From NCBI RefSeq assembly GCF_009755605.1, contig NZ_WPNZ01000024.1, forward strand, positions 1-64,000: 64,000 bases of DNA. Direction: 5' to 3'. Of this stretch, positions 59,401-64,000 are shown in pieces. Source of the DNA: Streptomyces typhae. GTDB lineage: Bacteria > Actinomycetota > Actinomycetes > Streptomycetales > Streptomycetaceae. Numbering within the stretch: the first letter of the stretch is position 1; each line of letters opens with the position of its first letter. The translations under genes were made by a program, and so were the position numbers. The notes under the pieces were generated by a model. It was not told the origin of the DNA, ran no database searches, and saw only the letters and a program-made list of their open reading frames with translations.

Positions 59401-62400
59401 ATGGCTGTCCCGAGGACTTCGTCCACCTCACTGGTCACACCGGACACGACTGTCGCGGCCCGGTTCGAGCAGTGGGCGGACGCCGCCCCGGACGCGGCAG
59501 CCGTGGTCGGCGGGGCCGACGCACCCCTGACCTATGGGGAGTTGGACGCCGCGGCCAACCGCCTCGCGCACGTCCTGCACGCGCACGGGATCGGCCAGGA
59601 GTCCGTCGTCGCCGTCGCGCTCCCGCGCTCCGCCGCATACGTGGTCACCGTCCTCGCCGTCCTCAAGGCCGGCGGCCTCTATCTGCCCCTGGACCCCGAA
59701 CACCCCGGCGACCGGCTCCGGTTCCTCCTCGACGACGCCGCCCCCGCCCTGCTCGTCACCGACACCCGCACCGCCTCCGCCCTGCCCGGACACACCACTC
59801 CCCGCCTCGTCCTCGACGAGCCCTGCACGGCTGCGGACCTCGCCGCGGCGTCTACGGAACGCCTGCGGGCGGGGCGCCGCACGCAGCCGGGCCAACTCGC
59901 GTACGTGATGTACACCTCCGGGTCAACGGGCCGCCCCAAGGGCGTCGCCATCACCCACCGGGGCGTGGTGGGCCTCGCCGCCGATCCCGCCTTCGCGACC
60001 GGGCGCCACGAGCGGCTCCTGCTGCACAACACCCTCGCCTTCGACGCCTCCACCTACGACCTGTGGCTGCCGCTCCTCGGCGGCGGCACGGTCGTGCTCG
60101 CCCCGCCGGGGCGCCTCGACGCCACCGTGCTCGCGGCGGCCGTCGCCGACCACGGCGTGACCGCCGTGACACTGACCGCGGCTCTTTTCGCCCTGATCGC
60201 CGACGACGATCCGACGGCCTTCGCCGGGCTTCGCGAGGTGTGCGCCGCCGGGGAGGCGCTGTCCCCGGCCGCGGTCACCCGGGTCCTGCGCGCCTGCCCC
60301 GGCCTGACCGTGGTGAACGGATACGGACCCACCGAGGCGACCGTGGCCGCCACCCTGCACCCGGTCACCGACGCGGACCGCGTCGGCGACGTGGTGCCGA
60401 TCGGCGAGCCGCTGGCCGCCCTGCGCGTCCACGTCCTGGACGCGGCGCTCGCCCCGGTGCCGGACGGCGACCCCGGTGAGCTGTACCTGGAGGGCGAGGG
60501 GCTGGCCCGCGGCTACACCGGCCGCCACGCCCTGACCGCCGAACGCTTCCTCGCCTGCCCCTTCGGCGACCGCCCCGGCGCCCGCATGTACCGCACCGGC
60601 GACCTGGTCTCGCGCGCGCCGGACGGCTGCCTCACCTTCCACGGCCGCACCGACGACCAGGTCAAGGTCCGCGGCTTCCGGATCGAGCCCGGCGAGGTCG
60701 AGGCCGTCCTCGCCGCACAGCCGGGCGTGGCGCGCGCCGCTGTCGTCGTACGGCAGGACCGGGTGGGTGAACGGCATGTGGTGGCGTACGTGGTGCCGGA
60801 GCCGGAATCCGCCGGTGAAGCCATGAACGGCGGAAGCGGCGGAAGCGACGGGAGCGACGGGAACGGCGGCGACGGCGGGGCGGGGTCCGCCGTGAGCGCC
60901 GAGCGGCGCGTCGTCGAGGAGTGGGCGCAGGTCTACGACGAGGTGTACGCCACCGCCGACGCGGTCTGGGGCGAGGACTTCACCGGCTGGAACTCCCGCG
61001 CCACCGGCGAGCCCATCGACCGCGACGAGATGCGGGAGTGGCGCGACGCGGCCGTGCGGCACATCCTGTCCGCGCAGCCGCACCCGCGCCGCATCCTCGA
61101 GATCGGCGCCGGATCGGGCCTGTTGGCCGCCCGCCTGCTGCCCCACGTCGAGGAGTACTGGGCCACGGACCTCTCCGCGCGGGCCGTCGCCCGCCTCGCC
61201 CGTGAGGCCGGGCGTGCCGGGTTCGGGGACCGGTTCACGCCGCTCCACCGGAGCGCCGACGACGTGCGCGGCCTCCCGGACGGCCACTTCGACACGGTGG
61301 TCCTCAACTCCGTCGTCCAGTACTTCCCGGGCGCCGCCCATCTGGACCGGGTGCTCGCCGGGGCCTTCACCCTGCTCGCGCCGGGCGGTCGGATCGTGGT
61401 CGGGGACGTGCGCAACGCGGCCACGCTGCCGCTGTTCCACACCGGGGCCCGGCACGCCCAGGAACCGGACGGGCCGGGCGCCGATCCGGCCGCGGTACGG
61501 GTGGCGGTGGCACGCGCGCTCCTGACGGACACCGAACTCGCCCTGCACCCGGCCTGGTTCGCGCAGTGGGCCGAGCGCCACGGAGCCGCGGGCGTCGACG
61601 TCCGCCTCAAGGACGGCGCCGCCCACAACGAACTGACCCGCCACCGCTACGAAGTCGTCCTGCACAAGCCCGGCGCCCCCGGCGCCCCCAGTGCCCCTGT
61701 TGAGGACGTCAGCGGTGTCGCCGCGGTGGCGTGGGGCCGCGACGTCACCGACCTGCACGAATTGGAGGAGCGGGTGCGGGGGAGTGCCGGACACGTCCTG
61801 CGCGTGACCGGCGTGCCCAACGCCCGGCTGCGCGACGAGGCCGCCCTGGCCGTGGGCGCCTGCCTCCTCGACGGGGACGAGGGGCTCGACGGGGTCGACG
61901 GGGTCGAGGGGTCCGCGACCGGCGCGGCGGCGCTCGATCCGCCGCAGGTCGCCGAGTGGGCCGGGGCGCGGGGCTGGAGCGCCGTGCCGACCTGGTCGCG
62001 GGCCGCGCAGTGCTTCGACGCGCTGGTCTTCACCGAAGGCCCCGGCACGGGCCGCGCCCTCACCGGCACCTGCCTCCCGCCGGACCACGCGGACGCCCCG
62101 CTCGCCAACGACCCGGCTGCCGCCGTGCGGATCGGCGCGCTGGTCGGCGCGCTCCGCGACCGCCTCAAGGAGCTGCTGCCCGCCCACCTCGTCCCCGCCG
62201 CCGTCCTCGCCGTCGCCGAGCTGCCCCTGAACGCCAACGGCAAGCTGGACCGCCGGGCCCTGCCCGCCCCCGACTTCGCCGCGCGGACCACGGGACGCGC
62301 CCCGCGCACCCCCAGGGAGGCGCTGCTGTGCGGCCTGTTCGCCGAGGTGCTCGGCCTGGACCGGGTCGGAGTCGACGACGACTTCTTCGCCCTGGGCGGC

Positions 62401-64000
62401 CACTCGCTGCTCGCGACGAAGCTGATCAGCCGGCTGCGTGCGGCCCTCGGTGCCGAGGTCGGCCTGCGCACCGTCTTCGCCCACCCCACCGCGGCCGGAC
62501 TCGCCCTCCGTCTGGACGGCTCCGCCCGCGCCCGGACGCCGCTCACCCGCCGCTCCGAGCGCCCCGGACGGCTCCCGCTCTCCGCCGCCCAGCGACGCCT
62601 GTGGTTCCTCCACCAGTACCAGGCGTCGCCCACGTACAACATGCCGTTCACCCTCCACCTGACCGGGGAACTCGACGTCGAGGCACTGGAGTCGGCGCTC
62701 CACGACGTGATCGCCCGGCACGAGACCCTGCGCACCGTGTTCCCGCAGGCCGACGGCGGACCCCACCAGCGCGTCCTGGACGTCGACGAAGTCCACCGGC
62801 ACCACCGGATCGCGCTTTCGGCACGGCAGGTGCACGGCGAGGACGAACTGTCCGAGTGCCTCACCGAGGCCGCCCGCCGCCCGTTCGACCTTGCGGCGGC
62901 ACTCCCGGTGCGCGCGAGCCTGTTCCGTACCGGTGGGGAGACCGGTGCAGAGACCGGTGCGGAGACCGGTGCAGAGACCGGTGCGGAGACCGGTGCAGAG
63001 ACCGGTGCAGAGACCGGTGCCGAGACCGGTACCGAGCGGCACGAGGCCGACGGCCGGCGCACCGGCGCCGGCACCCACGTCCTCGCCCTGGTCATCCACC
63101 ACATAGCCGGCGACGGCTGGTCCCTGGCCCCGCTGGCCCGCGACCTGACCGCCGCCTACCGCGCCCGCACGGCAGGGACGGCACCGGACTGGGAGCCGCT
63201 GCCGGTGAGCTACGCGGACTACACGCTGTGGCAGCGCGACCTGCTCGGCGACGAGACGGACCCGCGGAGCCTGTTCGGTGAGCAGTACGCCTACTGGGCC
63301 GAGCAGCTCGCCGGGCTGCCGGAGACGACGACGCTCCCCGGCGACCGGCCGCGCCCGGCCGACCTCGACTACAGCGGCGACCGGCTCCGCCGCGCCTTCC
63401 CGCCCGCACTGCACCGCGGTGTCACGGAGTTGGCGCACACCAGCGGCGCGACACCCTTCATGGTGCTCCAGGCCACCATGGCCGCCCTGCTGTCCCGCCT
63501 CGGCGCGGGCGACGACATCGCGATCGGCAGCGGCATCGCGGGCCGCACCGACGAGGGCCTGAAGGACCTCGTCGGCCTGTTCGTCAACATGCTCGTGCTG
63601 CGCACGGACACCTCCGGCGACCCCACCGTCGCCGACCTCCTCGCCCAGGTGCGGGAGACCAGCCTCGCCGCCTACACCCACCAGGACGTGCCCTTCGACG
63701 CCCTGGTGGAGAAGCTCAACCCGCAGCGCTCCACCTCCCACCACCCGCTGTTCCAGATCGCCCTCGTCCTCCAGAACAACGAGGAGGCCGGCTACGAACT
63801 GCCCGGCCTGCGCGCCCGCGTCGACGACCGGGGCACGGGGACGGCCCGCTACGACCTGATGCTGAGCCTCACCGAGACCTTCGGGGAGCGCGGCGCACCC
63901 GCGGGCATCACGCTCACCGCCGAGTACTCCACCGAGCTGTTCGACGCCGCCACCATCGACACCCTGATCACCCGCTGGCAGCGCCTCCTCACCGCCGCCG
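59401..64000 (+). CDS. Nonribosomal peptide synthetase, A-MT-PCP-C (partial)
   Basis: At least 1533 residues, running off the right edge. ATG at 59401 after AAGGAG. Adenylation domain 1-500: A3 YTSGSTGRPKG (171), A4 FDASTYD (214), A5 NGYGPTEA (307), A8 GRTDDQVKVRGFRIEPGEVE (about 414). A methyltransferase domain is inserted between A8 and A10 (about 500-760; LEIGAGSGLLAARLLP), then A10 LPLNANGKLDRR (941). PCP FFALGGHSLLATKL (Ser about 1001). Condensation domain from 1055 with HHIAGDGWSLAPL (1233), YADYTLWQR, VGLFVNMLVLRT. With no condensation domain ahead of A, it is a loading module that probably activates and N-methylates the first residue. Specificity residues by eye: D,A,Y,T,C,A,G,V,A,K; I would not name an amino acid from these. 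An (ETGA)n repeat lies inside the C domain. Confidence 0.95.
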   Translation, partial: MAVPRTSSTSLVTPDTTVAARFEQWADAAPDAAAVVGGADAPLTYGELDAAANRLAHVLHAHGIGQESVVAVALPRSAAYVVTVLAVLKAGGLYLPLDPEHPGDRLRFLLDDAAPALLVTDTRTASALPGHTTPRLVLDEPCTAADLAAASTERLRAGRRTQPGQLAYVMYTSGSTGRPKGVAITHRGVVGLAADPAFATGRHERLLLHNTLAFDASTYDLWLPLLGGGTVVLAPPGRLDATVLAAAVADHGVTAVTLTAALFALIADDDPTAFAGLREVCAAGEALSPAAVTRVLRACPGLTVVNGYGPTEATVAATLHPVTDADRVGDVVPIGEPLAALRVHVLDAALAPVPDGDPGELYLEGEGLARGYTGRHALTAERFLACPFGDRPGARMYRTGDLVSRAPDGCLTFHGRTDDQVKVRGFRIEPGEVEAVLAAQPGVARAAVVVRQDRVGERHVVAYVVPEPESAGEAMNGGSGGSDGSDGNGGDGGAGSAVSAERRVVEEWAQVYDEVYATADAVWGEDFTGWNSRATGEPIDRDEMREWRDAAVRHILSAQPHPRRILEIGAGSGLLAARLLPHVEEYWATDLSARAVARLAREAGRAGFGDRFTPLHRSADDVRGLPDGHFDTVVLNSVVQYFPGAAHLDRVLAGAFTLLAPGGRIVVGDVRNAATLPLFHTGARHAQEPDGPGADPAAVRVAVARALLTDTELALHPAWFAQWAERHGAAGVDVRLKDGAAHNELTRHRYEVVLHKPGAPGAPSAPVEDVSGVAAVAWGRDVTDLHELEERVRGSAGHVLRVTGVPNARLRDEAALAVGACLLDGDEGLDGVDGVEGSATGAAALDPPQVAEWAGARGWSAVPTWSRAAQCFDALVFTEGPGTGRALTGTCLPPDHADAPLANDPAAAVRIGALVGALRDRLKELLPAHLVPAAVLAVAELPLNANGKLDRRALPAPDFAARTTGRAPRTPREALLCGLFAEVLGLDRVGVDDDFFALGGHSLLATKLISRLRAALGAEVGLRTVFAHPTAAGLALRLDGSARARTPLTRRSERPGRLPLSAAQRRLWFLHQYQASPTYNMPFTLHLTGELDVEALESALHDVIARHETLRTVFPQADGGPHQRVLDVDEVHRHHRIALSARQVHGEDELSECLTEAARRPFDLAAALPVRASLFRTGGETGAETGAETGAETGAETGAETGAETGAETGTERHEADGRRTGAGTHVLALVIHHIAGDGWSLAPLARDLTAAYRARTAGTAPDWEPLPVSYADYTLWQRDLLGDETDPRSLFGEQYAYWAEQLAGLPETTTLPGDRPRPADLDYSGDRLRRAFPPALHRGVTELAHTSGATPFMVLQATMAALLSRLGAGDDIAIGSGIAGRTDEGLKDLVGLFVNMLVLRTDTSGDPTVADLLAQVRETSLAAYTHQDVPFDALVEKLNPQRSTSHHPLFQIALVLQNNEEAGYELPGLRARVDDRGTGTARYDLMLSLTETFGERGAPAGITLTAEYSTELFDAATIDTLITRWQRLLTAA
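62938..63033 (+). repeat. 12-bp tandem repeat in the NRPS condensation domain
   Basis: Eight units of GAGACCGGTGCA with third-base variants, encoding seven ETGA and one ETGT (residues about 1180-1211), 20 residues before the HHxxxDG active site. Confidence 0.95.

Noticed and set aside
59923..63744. A 1273-codon minus-strand open frame opposite the NRPS.
   Set aside because: Mirror frame of a strongly supported NRPS. No family signature; composition is Gly/Val/Arg-rich.

Overview
The window is chromosomal DNA from a Streptomyces-like actinomycete. The evidence is very high GC with strong third-position GC bias, frequent GTG and TTG starts, two rodlin genes (aerial-hypha rodlet proteins known from streptomycetes), a SigB/SigF-type stress sigma factor, an Eis-type acetyltransferase, a DUF574-type methyltransferase and an NRPS running off the right edge. 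I see no tRNA, rRNA, CRISPR array, insertion sequence or prophage.

Layout. 1-4.4 kb: end of dnaE, a P450 with its 3Fe-4S ferredoxin, a GNAT enzyme, a small membrane protein and DoxX. 4.5-10.7 kb: a LacI regulator divergent from a nucleoside hydrolase + MFS operon, then a MerR + MFS operon on the minus strand. 10.7-19.1 kb: two rodlin paralogues 7.8 kb apart, enclosing a lipoprotein, a DUF1062 protein, a sirtuin, an isochorismatase-like protein and a LysR-linked divergon (inositol-phosphatase-like, FAD monooxygenase, DedA). 19.3-25.2 kb: catalase, LysM/BON protein, lysozyme-like protein, four-EF-hand protein, Eis acetyltransferase, poly-gamma-glutamate hydrolase-like protein. 25.7-38.6 kb: secreted lipase, a frameshifted secreted PI-PLC with a ricin-type tail, four methyltransferases, a YbdK-type carboxylate-amine ligase, a secreted M6 metalloprotease and several unknowns.

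38.7-46.3 kb is the least explained part. Three small unknown genes on the minus strand and three tightly coupled genes on the plus strand (two unknown proteins plus a TPR-CHAT caspase-like protein) diverge from one 190-bp region. This is the best candidate for an undescribed system, most likely a protease-effector or conflict module. 46.3-55.4 kb: GNAT, NTF2-like protein, TetR with a divergent MMPL pump, the sigma factor, a secreted beta-propeller protein, a decayed patch with a frameshifted TCO1-like gene and a kinase catalytic-loop fragment, and a WGR + propeller protein. 55.7-64 kb: an ArsR-type regulator, a MarR + MFS export operon and the start of an NRPS with an A-MT-PCP-C architecture.

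Several units can be read as regulator-plus-target pairs: LacI with nucleoside hydrolase and transporter, MerR with MFS, LysR with the monooxygenase operon, TetR with MMPL, MarR with MFS. The window also has unusually many short tandem repeats. Six lie in frame inside otherwise normal enzymes or regulators, and many more lie between genes. Start codons were chosen from ribosome binding sites and family length. Functions for unknown genes are left open.
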